Assembly: GCA_963741755.1 (NCBI GenBank)
Contig: CAVUJG010000001.1
Coordinates: 62,001 to 126,000 of the forward strand
Length of the DNA stretch: 64,000 bases
Origin: Sva-07 sp963741755
GTDB taxonomy: Bacteria > Actinomycetota > Acidimicrobiia > Acidimicrobiales > Ilumatobacteraceae
Reading direction: 5' to 3'
Position numbers and translations under genes: made by a program. Below the pieces are notes generated by a model, which made no database searches, had not been told where the DNA came from, and was given only the letters and a program-made list of their open reading frames with translations. How positions within the stretch are numbered: position 1 is the stretch's first letter; every line of letters starts with the position of its first letter. This document shows positions 34,042 to 44,205 of the stretch, one piece after another.

Positions 34042-35266
34042 GTGTCGGTCCACGCCTGGTTCTCCAACGACGAGTTGTTTCTTGCGCCAGGCGACACGAT
34101 GACGCTGCCGCTCACCGTGCACAATCTCGGCGACGAGACCGAGTCGTACACGATCGTGCCGGCAGGCCTCACGGCGAGTTGGACGGCGATCACGCCCGGC
34201 AACCTGACGTTGTTCGGCGGCTCCCAGGACGTGATCGATGTCACGATCGCGCCGCCGGCGCTCCCCTCGACGACGGCGGGGCCGACGGCGATCTCCATCC
34301 GGGTGATCCCGCTCGGTGATTCCGACGACGCCGTCGTCGCCGAAGCCACCCTGGTGATCGAGCCGTTCGACGACTGTCGGATCGTGGCGCTCCAGCCGAT
34401 CCAGCGCACCCGTCACCGCGCCACGTACGAGTTCATGGTCGAGAACCACGGCAACACCGTGGCCAGCTGTCGTCTCCACCTGGTCGACCCGACCGAACGC
34501 GTCGACGGCGACTTCGACCCGCCAGCCGTCGGGGTCGGGCCCGGCGCGGCAACGCTCGTTCGCCTCAAGGCGCGCGCTCGACCGCGGCGGTTTCCGTCGA
34601 TCGACGCGCACGCTCGACTTCGAGGTCGAAGCCGGCCGCCAAGGGCTTCCTCCGGTCGTGGAGCCGATGTCGCTGGTGCACTCACCGACGATCCCTGTTG
34701 CCGCGCTCTGGCGCATCGCCGCGGTCATCGCACTCGTCGGCGCCGCCGCGCTGGCCTGGTTCGCAGTGGTCGAACCGGCGATCGAGAACGCTGCCGCCGA
34801 TCAGGTCGACAGCATCGTCGCCGACCTCGACACGTCGAGCTCTGGAGACGGCGGGCCGAACACGACGACACCATCGACGGCACCGACCGAGGGCGACCTC
34901 ACACAGGCCTCCGGTACGTCCACGTTCATCCGCCTCGCCGTCGACGCACCGCTCACCCAGACCGCCGATCAGTCGACGACGCTGGCCGACGGTGCCGTGT
35001 TCGACATGACCGACATCCGCGTCGAGAACCCGTACAACGACCGAGGCGTCGCCACCCTGCTGGTCAACAGCGAGCCGATGTTCATCTGGTCGCTCGAGAA
35101 CATCCGCGGGTCGTTCTTCGAGCCGCGGATCACGCCGATCAGGCTTGCGCCCGGCGACAACCTCACGTTCTCGGTGCGCTGCGACGAGATCGGCGACACG
35201 AGCCGCTCGAGCTGCACCAACGCCCTCAACATCGTCGGCGTGAGCGTCGACGATCAGCCCGGCTGA
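34042..35266 (+). CDS. Membrane protein with Ig-like N-terminal domain, frame interrupted near 34580
   Basis: First frame (GTG 34042): an immunoglobulin-like beta domain (TLPLTVHNLGDETESYTIVP, ASCRLHLVDP). Around 34560-34600 the coding sense shifts by one base into a frame that reads TRTLDFEVEAGRQGLPPVVE and continues through a membrane helix (AAVIALVGAAALAWFAVVEP), a Thr/Ser-rich linker and an extracytoplasmic domain ending at 35266. With one base removed the product is about 407 aa. The alternative is two separate genes, the second from GTG 34658. Function unknown. Confidence 0.6.
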
Positions 35267-35285
35267 ACCCGGACGCAAGCGCGGT

Positions 35286-37740
35286 TCAGCCGCCGAGGCC
35301 GAAGCCCGGCACGCCCGTCATGGCGCTGCGCTGCTCGATGACGAGCAGCGGCGCCGATGCCGTCGTGCCGTCGGCGGCCTGGGCGACCACGGTCCGGTTG
35401 CCACCGTGTTCGCTGGTGCGAGTGGGGATCGTGGCCACGAAGGCACCCTCGGCCGTGGTGACGGTGTCGACTCGGCTCGACGGATCGTCACCGAACAAGA
35501 CCGAGACGGGTGTCGACGGTGGGAACCCGGCGCCGCCGACGCCGAAGTCGCGGCCGGCGTCGACCTCGGTCCGATCGACGACGAACCTCGGCTCGTAACG
35601 ACCCAGACCGTCGGGAACCATCACGGTGTACTGCCCCGTCGGTGTGGCCACCTCGATCACGGCCGAGCGTTGACCGGACGCCGTCGGAGCGAACGTGACA
35701 CCGATCGAACACGTCGACCGAGGGTTCAACGAACGCCGTTCGCAGCTGTTCGATGAGATCACGAAGTCGAAGGGGTGCGGGCCGACGACGCGGACCGACG
35801 CCACCGACGTGGGCACGAGCGAGATGTTCTCGACGTCGAAGACGAACTCGGGTCCGGTCTGGCCGACGACGACGGACCCGAGTGCCTGGCCCGCGGGGTT
35901 CGTGCGCAGCATCGGGTCGCCGCCGGCGCCGCGGACCGTGGTCGACACCGACACGGCTTGGAAGCCGCTCTCGGCAACGGTCAGCTGCGCCGTGACCGGC
36001 CCCGGTGCGTTCGGTGTGAACGTCAGGCGAACCGTGCAGTCACCGCCCGGCGGAACGGGGACGCCGAGCGCACACGTGCTCTGCTCCTGGTTGACCTTGA
36101 AGCGACCGTCGGACACCGACACCTTCGACGGAATGAACGTGGTGGGGCCGTCGTTGTTGACCGCGACGTACCATTCGTCGCTCGAGAAACCGACCAGGGT
36201 GGTCCCCAGGTCGCCTTCGGCCAGCGACAGGGTGGGCGGACTCACCGTGGTGACGACCTGGCGTCCCGTCGGGCTCCCCGGAACGAGTTGGGCCGCCGCC
36301 AGCGAGTCGAACACGACCGTGCGACCCGTGTCGCTGAGCTGCGGACCCGAGTGAGCGCCGACGGCGGGTCGAACGCTGTCGTCGATCATGGTCACGCGAC
36401 GCAGCGTGTTGCGGGCGACATCGGCAACGAGCAGGTCGCCGTCGGTGGCCGCGCCGCCACCGGCAGACTTGACCACCTGGAGGTTCGTGGCCTTCGTGAT
36501 GAACGCAACCAACTGGCCGTCGGCGCTGAGCGATGGCTGCGACGATGGAGCGGTTCCGGCGACGACCGGAGCCGTTGCGGGTTCGCTGCTCACCAGCGTC
36601 ATCGCTGTGCGGTCCGGCTCGTCGTAGCGACCGTTGAGGTCGATGTCGCGGTCGAGGTGGTACACCTGCGTCGAGCAGCCGTCCGCGCACGGTGGAAACA
36701 CCGCCGGGGCCAGGCCGACGTCGCTGCTCGTGAACGCCACGACCCGCCCGTCTCGCGACAGCACGGGCTCAGAGGCACCCGTGAGCGTGGGGAGTCCGTC
36801 GACACGCTTCGAGACCAGCTTGACGGCTTCGAACGGGTCGCCCTGTCCGCGGTCCCACACGAAGATCTGCGGTGTTGCCGGGCCACCTTCGACAGCTCCG
36901 TAGCCCCACCCGGGAACGGCGTCGGTCGACGCGGCATCGGAGCGGTACGCGACGAAGCGACCGTCGCCGGAGATCGCAGGTTGATCGAGTCCGACGTGGA
37001 CGTACTGCGTGTCCGGCGTGACGATCGGCATGCCCGCCACCGGCCGCGAACGGCCCGGACTGCCGATCGGTTGACCGAGGTCGACGAGGCTGACCGTGGT
37101 GATCCCCTCGCTGTCGAGGAGCTGCGTGGCCGGGTGGGTGTATGCAATGGCGTTGCCGGCGCGAGACACCGCCGGTGGATCGGAGATGTCGACGTCGTCA
37201 CGGGCGATCGCTGAGCCGTCGACCTGACTCGACACGAGCTCCCAGTCGCCCGGTGTGCCGCCACAGTGTTCGAGCCGCTGGCGGTAGACGTCCCAGCGGA
37301 GCCCGGTGTCGTCGTCGCGGAACACGTCGAGCGGCAGTTCGGTGACGACGACAATGCTGCAACCGTCACCGGACAGCACCGGATGGATCGAGTTGCCCGG
37401 ACGCAGGCCGACAGGCACCACAGTGACCTCGTTGGTCGTCTGCGTCTCGCGGTCGGTGAGATACACCGTGGAGGTACGCGGATCGGTTGCGGCGACGGCT
37501 GGATCGCCAGCACCCGGGAGTCCTTCGTAGGCGACGAATCGACCATCGCCCGACACGGTGGCTCGAGCTCCGAGCGCCTCAGCGCCGGGCGCCACCGTGG
37601 CAACGGGCTCGCCGAGGGCTGCCTGATCGAGCAGGACGCTGGGGCGCGCGTCAACGGAGCTGGCGCCCAGGACGAACCCGGCGCACAGCACACACGGACA
37701 GGGTGCCGACGACACGTCTGCGCCCGCTGCGTTGGGTCAC
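35286..37740 (-). CDS. Secreted PD40/WD40-like beta-propeller protein with ASH-type repeats, frame interrupted near start
   Basis: About 817 aa. Repeats of the form SGDGRFVAYEG, SRDGRVVAFTS, SADGQLVAFIT and SDTGRTVVFDS are TolB/PD40-like propeller blades. Two choice-of-anchor/ASPM-SPD2-Hydin-type beta domains follow (CTVRLTFTPNAPGPVTAQLT, CSIGVTFAPTASGQRSAVIE). GTG 37740 has GAGGAG just upstream and begins a good signal peptide (MTQRSGRRRVVGTLSVC), but the frame must shift by one base near 37710 to reach VLCAGFVLGASSVDA. It starts 8 bp after hemD and may belong to that operon. Likely extracellular binding protein. Confidence 0.7.
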
Positions 37741-37748
37741 CTTGCTCC

Positions 37749-38570
37749 TCACCTCGTGTCTCGTCTTCGAACCGGTACCAATTCTTGCAGGTCTGTGTTC
37801 ATTGCGGACGCGGCGACCCTTGCCGTGCCGCCTCCCGGAAGTCGGCAAGCACGATGTTCGAGTTCGGTGACGAGTCCTTCAAGAGAATGATCGGCAGCAA
37901 CACCTGACACCTTGAGCCCCAATTGCTCCGCGGTTGCGGCCGTTGTCGGCCCGATGGCGACGACAAGAGGCGGCGCGCTCGTGCCGAACGCGCGACACCA
38001 GCCCTCGACCGCCGAACCACTGGCAAACAGCACGGCGTCTGCGCCGTCGATCGCCGACCGATCCGGCTCGAGGGTGACCGTTCGGTACGCGGTGACGACG
38101 GTGACATCGTGGCCCGCTCGGCGGAGTTCGTCGGCCAGGGTCGGCGCAGCGATGTCGGCCTGAGCGACGAGGACCCGCTGAGGTGTTGCGGCCTGGGCGA
38201 CGAATGCGTCGGCGAGTTCCTGCGCCTGTTGCACCGATGGCATGAGGTCGACCGGTCGACCCGAGCGTGCCTCCAGCACGCCGGCGGTGGCCGTACCCAC
38301 GGCAGCAAGTCGAACGCCGGGCGCCGTGCTCGCTGCTGCAGCGACTCGTTCCGACCCGGCTGGCGACGTGACGACGAGCCAGTCGAACTCGTCGAGCCTC
38401 GACAGCGCGTCGTTCAGGGCGGCACCTGCGTCCGTCGCCTCCACGACGGCGATCAACGGAACGTGGACGACGATCGCGCCACGCTCGGTGAGCTTCACTG
38501 CGAGCTCGCCCGGGCGTTCCCGAGTCAGGACCACGCGGCAACCCTCCAGCGGATTGCGTGCGGCGTTCAC
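37749..38570 (-). CDS. hemD: Uroporphyrinogen-III synthase
   Basis: 273 aa; GTG overlaps the hemC stop. LEGCRVVLTRERPGELAVKL at the N-terminus, DWLVVTSPAGSERVAAA, LAAVGTATAGVLEA, VLFASGSAVEGWCRAF and VVAIGPTTAATAEQLGLKVS are the HemD pattern. It closes the tetrapyrrole ring with inversion of ring D. The C-terminal 35 residues are beyond the conserved fold. Confidence 0.88.
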   Translation of the reverse strand: MNAARNPLEGCRVVLTRERPGELAVKLTERGAIVVHVPLIAVVEATDAGAALNDALSRLDEFDWLVVTSPAGSERVAAAASTAPGVRLAAVGTATAGVLEARSGRPVDLMPSVQQAQELADAFVAQAATPQRVLVAQADIAAPTLADELRRAGHDVTVVTAYRTVTLEPDRSAIDGADAVLFASGSAVEGWCRAFGTSAPPLVVAIGPTTAATAEQLGLKVSGVAADHSLEGLVTELEHRACRLPGGGTARVAASAMNTDLQELVPVRRRDTR

Positions 38571-39443
38571 GTCAAGGCGACTCGTGCAGCTCGTGCCGCG
38601 GTTCGGGCGATCTCGATGTCAGCGGTGCCGCCCGGGAGTTCGATCTCGTCGGAGACCGAGACCCCGGTGTCGAGGTCGGCCAGGAACGTCCACAGCGTGC
38701 CGTTCGAGACGTGTGCCCCGACGGGAAGTGAACATCCGCTGCCGAGTTCGGCCAGGAAGGCTCGTTCGACCTCGACGCTGCGGCGGGTGCCGGCATGGTC
38801 GATCGCCGACAGCACGGCGAGCGTTGCCTGGTCGTCGGCTCGGCACTCGACGGCGACGCAGCCCTGGCCGACAGCCGGGACGAATTCGTCGACGGCGAGC
38901 GTCTCGGCGATCCGCTCGGTGAGGCCCAAGATGTCGAGCGCAGCGACGGCCATCACGATCGCACCGCCGGCGGGAATCTTCGAGAGTCGGCTGTCGATGT
39001 TGCCGCGCAGCTCGGCGAACTGCAGGTCGGGGCGGACTCTGCGCAGCTGGGCTCGGCGACGGACCGAACCCGGTGGCCACCGTGCATCCGTGGGCGAGCG
39101 AGGCGAGGTCGGCTCCGACGAGGGCGTCGCGCGGATCCCGGCGCTCGCAGAACGCGGCGAGCACGAGGCCGTCAGCGGGCGCCGACGGCAGATCCTTGGC
39201 CGAGTGCACTGCCAGGTCGGCTCGTCCGTCGAGCACGGCGCGCTGCACCTCCTTGACGAACACGCCTTGGCCGCCGATCTCGTGGAGCGGGACGTCGAGA
39301 CGCACGTCGCCGGTCGTCTCGACCGTGACGAGTTCGACCGAGCGGCCGGTGGCGGCGGTGATTGCCGATGCGACGGACCCGGACTGGCCGAGAGCTTGTC
39401 GCGAGCCTCTGGTGGCGAGTCGCAACGGCGACGGTTCGCTCAC
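38567..39443 (-). CDS. hemC: Porphobilinogen deaminase (hydroxymethylbilane synthase), frame interrupted near 39067
   Basis: The GTG 39443 start is followed by LRLATRGSRQALGQSGSVAS and the conserved HSAKDLPSAPADGLVLAAF. The frame as written is lost after HGCTVATG. Dropping one base in GGGTTCGG (about 39067) gives SVRRRAQLRRVRPDLQFAEL and GNIDSRLSKIPAGGAIVMAV, then the cofactor Cys in AELGSGCSLPVGAH. Corrected length 291 aa, normal for the family. It polymerises four porphobilinogens. The enzyme is essential for haem, so the indel is probably a sequencing error. Confidence 0.88.
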
Positions 39444-39450
39444 GGCGTGG

Positions 39451-40717
39451 TCACCCGAGGTCGAAGAGGTCGCGCATCGCTGCTGCGTTGCGCTCGCCCT
39501 GCGGCGTGCCGGCTTGGCCCTTGAGCCGCACCGACGGCTCGTGCAGCAGCTTCGCGATGATCGCCTTGGTGAGCGAATCGAGGGCGTCGCGCTGCGCGTC
39601 GTCGAGATCGCCGAGTCGGGCGGCGAACCGGTCGAGCTCGGCGAGACGCACCCGTTCGGCAGCGCCGTGCATCGATGCGACCAACGGTGCAGCCTGACGC
39701 GCCGTGGAATCGACGAGGAACTGTTCGACTTCCTCGCCGACGATCACCCGGACGCGTTCGGCCTCGGCCGCACGATGCGACAAACCGCGATCGGCCCAGT
39801 CGCGCAGATCGTCGAGGTCGGCCAGCGTGACCCCGGCGAGCTCGGCGACCGACGGGTCGACGTTGCGCGGAACACCGATGTCGACGATGTGCAGCGGGCG
39901 CGAACTTGCTCGCGCCGCACGCGCGTCGGCGACAAGCGAATTGAGTGAGCACTGCTTGGTCCGCTCCGGTACCGACGATGATCACGTCGGCAGCGGCGAC
40001 GGCCTCGGGGAGGCGATCGAACCCGACGGCCACACCCTCGACCCGCTCGGCAAGTGCCGAGCCGCGATCGGGCGTGCGGTTGGCGACCAGAATCTCGGCG
40101 CCACCAGCGCGTCGAAGCGCCACAGCGACACCTTCACCCATCGATCCTGCGCCGACAACGAGCACCCGCCGTCCCGAGAGCTCGCCAACCACGTCGGAGA
40201 TCATCTCGACCGCTGCGTGGCTGATCGACGCGGTTCCGCGGGCGATGCCCGTTTCGCTGCGAGCCCGTTTGCCGGTGGCCAGCGCGCTTCTGAACAGCTG
40301 GTTGAGCGTCGATCGTGATGCCCCTTCGCGCTGCGCGACGTCCCAGGCCGTGCGGACCTGACCGAGGATCTCGCTCTCGCCGAGGACGGCCGAGTCGAGA
40401 CCGGCCGCCACTTCGAAGAGATGGGTCACCGCTGCGGTGTCGTGCTGGCTGTACAGGTGCGGAGTGAGTTCGTCGACACCGAGATCGCCCAGCTCGCACA
40501 GCAGGTCACGGACGTCGCCGTAGGCGCCGTGGAACAGTTCGGCGACGACGTACACCTCGGTCCGATTGCAGGTGGACAGGACCACTGCTTCGCGCACGTT
40601 GTCGCGCTGGGCGAGACCGCTCACCGCCTTGGCGAGATGGTCGGGCGAGATCGTGACGCGCTCGAGCAACGCCAGTGGACCACTGCGGTGGTTGACGCCG
40701 ACGACGAGAATGGACAT
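39451..40717 (-). CDS. hemA: Glutamyl-tRNA reductase, frame interrupted near 39944
   Basis: ATG 40717. N-terminal VGVNHRSGPLALLERVTIS and VVLSTCNRTEVYV (catalytic Cys), GESEILGQVRTAW, then the NADP domain RRVLVVGAGSMGEGVAVAL. After GADQAVLTQ the frame is lost. Removing one base near 39944 resumes with SLVADARAARASSRPLHIVD and IGVPRNVDPSVAELAGV, ending MRDLFDLG. Corrected length 421 aa. First committed step of the C5 pathway. It lies 11 bp after rex, and the rex stop TAG is also the first half of a TAGGCT -10 box. Confidence 0.9.
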
Positions 40718-40725
40718 TCGACGTC

Positions 40726-40731
40726 AGCCTA
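40726..40731 (-). promoter_or_regulatory. -10 box TAGGCT overlapping the rex stop
   Basis: Ends 8 nt before the hemA ATG, allowing hemA transcription independent of rex. Confidence 0.45.
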
Positions 40732-41433
40732 GGCCGTAGCCCCGCGCCGTGGCTCGCCGGGCACCGCATGTAATCCGGGAGCTGGAGCCGCCGTGGCCCG
40801 GCGCTGCTCGTAGTAGCTGAGGATCTGCAGCTCGACGGCGAGATCGACCTTGCGCACGCTGACGCCGTGAGGAACACCGATGACGATCGGAGCAAAGTTC
40901 AACAGGCTGGTGACGCCTGCTGCCACGAGTGCGTCGGCGGCCTGCTGGGCAGCCGAGCCCGGCGTGGCGATGACGCCGATCGAGATCTTCTTCGCGTGCA
41001 CCACCTGGGCGAGTTCGTCGAGGTGACGCACACGCACACCACCCACCAACGAGCCGACCTTGGTCTCGTCGACGTCGACGATGGCACCGACCGGGAACCC
41101 ACGATCGCCGAACCCGTTGTAGCCGGCGAGAGCCTGACCAAGGTTGCCGGCGCCGACGATGACGACAGGCCAATCGTGAGTGAGGCCGAGTTCGCGCCGG
41201 ATCTGATACACGAGGAACTCGACGTCGTAGCCGACGCCGCGGGTGCCGTAGCTCCCGAGGTAACTCAGATCTTTGCGAACCTTCGCGGCGTTGAGGCCCG
41301 CGAATTCGGCAAGTTCTTCCGACGAGATGTTGGTGACGCCCGCCTCGAACTGCTCAGAAAGGATCCGCAGGTAGACGGGTAGCCGGGCAACAGTTGCCTC
41401 GGGAATCCGCCGTCGTGTGCGCTGACCTGCCAT
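40729..41433 (-). CDS. rex: Redox-sensing transcriptional repressor Rex
   Basis: 234 aa. The N-terminal winged helix (VTNISSEELAEFAGLNAAKV, RKDLSYLGSYGTRGVGY) and the NAD(H)-binding Rossmann domain (WPVVIVGAGNLGQALAGYNG, GVIATPGSAAQQAADALV, LNFAPIVIGVPHGV) are full length. Rex senses the NADH/NAD+ ratio. Its place in front of hemA-hemC-hemD is the classic actinobacterial rex operon. A near-consensus Rex operator lies at 41455-41472. Confidence 0.95.
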   Translation of the reverse strand: MAGQRTRRRIPEATVARLPVYLRILSEQFEAGVTNISSEELAEFAGLNAAKVRKDLSYLGSYGTRGVGYDVEFLVYQIRRELGLTHDWPVVIVGAGNLGQALAGYNGFGDRGFPVGAIVDVDETKVGSLVGGVRVRHLDELAQVVHAKKISIGVIATPGSAAQQAADALVAAGVTSLLNFAPIVIGVPHGVSVRKVDLAVELQILSYYEQRRATAAPAPGLHAVPGEPRRGATA

Positions 41434-41442
41434 GGTCCGACC

Positions 41443-41448
41443 ACGTTA
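41443..41448 (-). promoter_or_regulatory. -10 box TAACGT of rex
   Basis: Ends 9 nt before the rex ATG at 41433. Confidence 0.45.
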
Positions 41449-41454
41449 GGGCGC

Positions 41455-41472
41455 TCGTGCACGTTTTCACAA
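41455..41472. promoter_or_regulatory. Candidate Rex operator
   Basis: TCGTGCACGTTTTCACAA fits TTGTGAAnnnnTTCACAA in the right half (7/7) and 5/7 in the left half. It sits just upstream of the rex -10 box and overlaps the stop of the acyl-CoA ligase gene, where a repressor would block rex-hemACD transcription. Confidence 0.6.
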
Positions 41473-42981
41473 AGCGCCGACGCGGAGCGCGTCGTCGAGG
41501 TTCCGACGCACCAACTTGCCGGACGCATTGCGGGGCAGCGCATCAACGAAGATGACCTTGCTCGGGCACTTGTACCGGGCGAGGTGGTCGAGGGAGTACT
41601 CGATCAGCGTCTCTTCGTCGACGTCCAAACCCGGCGTGCTGACCACGTAGGCCTTGACCGCCTCGCCGGTGTGCGGATGGGCGACGCCGACCACCGCGGC
41701 CTCGGCCACGGCCGGGTGCATCGTGAGCATCTCTTCGACCTCGGCGGGGAACACGTTGAATCCCGACACGATGATGAGGTCCTTCGACCGGTCGACGAGG
41801 TACAGGTAGCCGTCGTCGTCGGTGGTGGCCATGTCGCCGGTGTGCAGCCAGCCGTCGGCGTCGAGCACGTCAGCGGTCGCCTCGGGGTCGCCGTAGTAGC
41901 CGGAGAAGACGTTCGCACCACGAACCAGGACTTCGCCGACATCGCCGACGAGGGCCTCGCCGTTGACGTTGACCAAGCGGACTTCAACGCCCGCCAGTGC
42001 ACGACCGACCGATCCGAATCGCGGCGTGACACCGGTCGAGGTGGTGACGATCGGCGACGCCTCGGTCAGGCCGTAGCCCTCGCGGATCTCGATGTCGAAC
42101 CGCTCGTGCATGGTGCGAGCGACGCTGATCGGAAGGCGCGACGCTCCGGAGAGCGCGAGCCGCACGGTCGAGAAGGCGTCGGCCTCGAGTTCGTCGAAGT
42201 GGGCGAAGGCTCCCCACAGCCCCGGGGCGCCGGGAATGACGGTGACGCCACGGTCGCGGATCGACTGGACGGCGGTGGCCGGGTCGAAGCGCTGCACCAG
42301 CACGAGGGTGGCGCCGACGCACAGCCCGAGGCCGATCACGACGTTCAGCCCGAAGATGTGGAACAGGGGCAGCACGCCGTAGATCACGTCGTCGGCGCTG
42401 ATGTGGCCCTGCGCCGACCGGCTCTGATCGAGGTTCGCCTGCAGGTTCATGTGGCTGAGCATCGCGGCGCGGGGCGAACCGGCCGTGCCGCTGGTGAACA
42501 TCAGCACCGCCAGCTGCGACTCGTCGACCTCGACCACGTCGACCGCCGCGGCGGCGAGGAGGTCGTCGAACGCGACCACGCCGTCAGCAGGTGCCGTCGG
42601 TTCGGTGAGAACGGCGACCTCGATCGAGGGCACCGCGGCGCGATCGACGTTCGACCAGTTCGACGAACCGAGCTGGTCGACGACCACCACGCGCGGCGCG
42701 ACGACGGCGAGTTCTGACTGCAGTTCGGGGCCAGGGCTCGACGGGTTGAGGGGCACGGCGACGGCGCCGAGCCCGATCGTGGCGAGATACGCGATCACGA
42801 AGTGCGGCGAGTTGCCGAGCATGAGTGCGACGCGATCGTCGGCGACGACTCCGCTCGCCGCGAGACCGCCCCGGAACGCTGCGACCTGCTCGCGGAGCTC
42901 GCCGTACGTCGTGACGCGGTTGCGCCAGATCAGCGCGACCGAGTCGGCGCCATGGCCATCGATGATGTGCGCGAGATTCAC
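41467..42981 (-). CDS. AMP-forming acyl-CoA synthetase / long-chain fatty-acid-CoA ligase
   Basis: 504 aa from GTG 42981 (GGGGGA 5 nt upstream); the frame is open 23 codons further. ANL-superfamily motifs: VLMFTSGTAGSPRAAMLSH (P-loop), REGYGLTEASPIVTT, DGWLHTGDMATTDDDGYLYL and VDRSKDLIIVSGFNVFPAEV, then LPRNASGKLVRRNL with the catalytic Lys. It activates a carboxylic acid, probably a fatty acid, to its CoA thioester. It lies 33 bp upstream of rex in the same direction. Confidence 0.9.
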   Translation of the reverse strand: MNLAHIIDGHGADSVALIWRNRVTTYGELREQVAAFRGGLAASGVVADDRVALMLGNSPHFVIAYLATIGLGAVAVPLNPSSPGPELQSELAVVAPRVVVVDQLGSSNWSNVDRAAVPSIEVAVLTEPTAPADGVVAFDDLLAAAAVDVVEVDESQLAVLMFTSGTAGSPRAAMLSHMNLQANLDQSRSAQGHISADDVIYGVLPLFHIFGLNVVIGLGLCVGATLVLVQRFDPATAVQSIRDRGVTVIPGAPGLWGAFAHFDELEADAFSTVRLALSGASRLPISVARTMHERFDIEIREGYGLTEASPIVTTSTGVTPRFGSVGRALAGVEVRLVNVNGEALVGDVGEVLVRGANVFSGYYGDPEATADVLDADGWLHTGDMATTDDDGYLYLVDRSKDLIIVSGFNVFPAEVEEMLTMHPAVAEAAVVGVAHPHTGEAVKAYVVSTPGLDVDEETLIEYSLDHLARYKCPSKVIFVDALPRNASGKLVRRNLDDALRVGAL

Positions 42982-43090
42982 GGAGTCCCCCTGCGCAGCC
43001 CACTGCTGCGATCGAAACGAATCGTACTCGGGTTGCGAGGTACCTGGCACTCCGTCACCGGTGATGAGGTGGCCCGCACCAGCGTGACCG

Positions 43091-43174
43091 TCAGAGATTG
43101 ACGAGGGAGATCACCCCGGCGACGAGGATGACCAGGAGCAACAATCCGAGCGTCAACGTGGTGGCGGGGCGCAT
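43091..43174 (-). CDS. 27-residue single-helix membrane peptide
   Basis: MRPATTLTLGLLLLVILVAG continues as VISLVN and Leu before TGA. It is a basic/polar N-terminus plus one hydrophobic helix. A TAGCCT box (43181-43186) ends exactly 6 nt before the ATG, the same geometry as verified-looking genes in this window. No ribosome-binding site is needed for a leaderless start. Function unknown. Confidence 0.55.
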   Translation of the reverse strand: MRPATTLTLGLLLLVILVAGVISLVNL

Positions 43175-43180
43175 ACGGCG

Positions 43181-43186
43181 AGGCTA
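43181..43186 (-). promoter_or_regulatory. -10 box TAGCCT, leaderless-type
   Basis: Ends 6 nt before the ATG at 43174. Confidence 0.5.
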
Positions 43187-43206
43187 TCCGGACGGACCGG
43201 GCAGTC

Positions 43207-44082
43207 TCAGGGCTGACGGCGCAGCGTGACCGGCTGGGTGGTCCCGGCGTCGTCGGAGGCCGTCAGCGTGACCTGGTCGCCGACGTCCAGTCCGAGCTCC
43301 TCGGCCGCCGATCGTTGATCCATCGACACGGCGAGCAGACCGGACGAATCGAGCACGAGCCCGACGGCGCCGCCACCGAGTTCGGCGTACGAACTCGCCC
43401 GCATCGCACTGCGGCGCACTCCACCCGTCGGATCCGTCGGCGAGCTGAACCGAAGGTCGATGCGGGCGCCGAACCCACCCGGCAGATCATCGGGGCCGAC
43501 GTTCAACTGGGCATTGCCGTAGCGATCGACCCAGAGCACCTGCGCGATGACGGTGTTGTCGTCGGCTTGCGGGAGCGCGACCACTCCCGGCAGCAGCAGA
43601 TCGGCGTCGATCGACTCGCCGAGGTCGGTGAGGTCGACGCCGTTGCAGAGTTGCGCCGCCGCCGGCGCGAACACGTCGCGTCCGGCGAAGGTGGCGCCGG
43701 GCGACGGGAGGTGCCAGCTGGTGTCGGACAACTCGACGGCACGCTCGGCGCCACCCGCCAACGCGACCGCCGGAGCGAGCAGACCGTTGTCCGGGCCCAC
43801 GAGCACACCTTCACCTCCGGCGACCTCGACGGCGATCGCCCGGCGGGCCGTGGCGACGCCGGGGTCGACAACCGCGAGCACGACACCCGACGCGACGTAG
43901 CTGATGCTGCGGGCGAGCGCGAGCGAGCCCGCTCGGACATCGAACGGTGCGACGCCATGGGTGAGATCGATCACGCGGGCGTGCGGGGCGAGCTCGCGGA
44001 TCACCGAGTGGACCACCCCGACGAACTCGTCGGCGGTGCCGTAGTCCGACAGGAACGACACGGTCTCGTAGCGGCGGCCCAT
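43207..44082 (-). CDS. SAM hydroxide adenosyltransferase (DUF62-type SAM hydrolase)
   Basis: 291 aa. SFLSDYGTADEFVGVVHSVI, VIDLTHGVAPFDVRAGSLAL, VLAVVDPGVATARRAIAV and GVLVGPDNGLLAPAVALAGG are the conserved blocks of the enzyme that splits SAM with water into adenosine and methionine. YGNAQLNV marks the second domain. The ATG at 44080-44082 has TAGGTT 6 nt upstream. The physiological role of the family is still unclear. Confidence 0.9.
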   Translation of the reverse strand: MGRRYETVSFLSDYGTADEFVGVVHSVIRELAPHARVIDLTHGVAPFDVRAGSLALARSISYVASGVVLAVVDPGVATARRAIAVEVAGGEGVLVGPDNGLLAPAVALAGGAERAVELSDTSWHLPSPGATFAGRDVFAPAAAQLCNGVDLTDLGESIDADLLLPGVVALPQADDNTVIAQVLWVDRYGNAQLNVGPDDLPGGFGARIDLRFSSPTDPTGGVRRSAMRASSYAELGGGAVGLVLDSSGLLAVSMDQRSAAEELGLDVGDQVTLTASDDAGTTQPVTLRRQP

Positions 44083-44088
44083 GCGGCG

Positions 44089-44094
44089 AACCTA
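44089..44094 (-). promoter_or_regulatory. -10 box TAGGTT, leaderless-type
   Basis: Ends 6 nt before the SAM hydrolase ATG. Confidence 0.5.
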
Positions 44095-44205
44095 CAGCGA
44101 AGCCAGGCCCATCGGGACCCCAGACGCGACAAGGGCCGGTGCCAACCCCCCGATGGCACCAGCCCTGTCGGCGCTGCCCGCCGTTTCCGGCGGACGCGTC
44201 TCCAC
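44092..44205 (-). CDS. Possible 37-residue leader peptide
   Basis: GTG 44205 lies 7 nt after a TAGGGT box (44213-44218) and opens METRPPETAGSADRAGAIGG followed by LAPALVASGVPMGLASL. Its TAG stop is the first half of the next -10 box. Weak evidence; it could equally be untranslated leader. Confidence 0.25.
   Translation of the reverse strand: METRPPETAGSADRAGAIGGLAPALVASGVPMGLASL
44128..44169. other. Strong hairpin upstream of the SAM hydrolase gene
   Basis: GACAAGGGCCGGTGCCA pairs with TGGCACCAGCCCTGTC around a 9-nt loop, with one bulge and one mismatch. There is no T-run on either side, so it may be a U-less terminator after proC or a leader structure. Confidence 0.55.
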
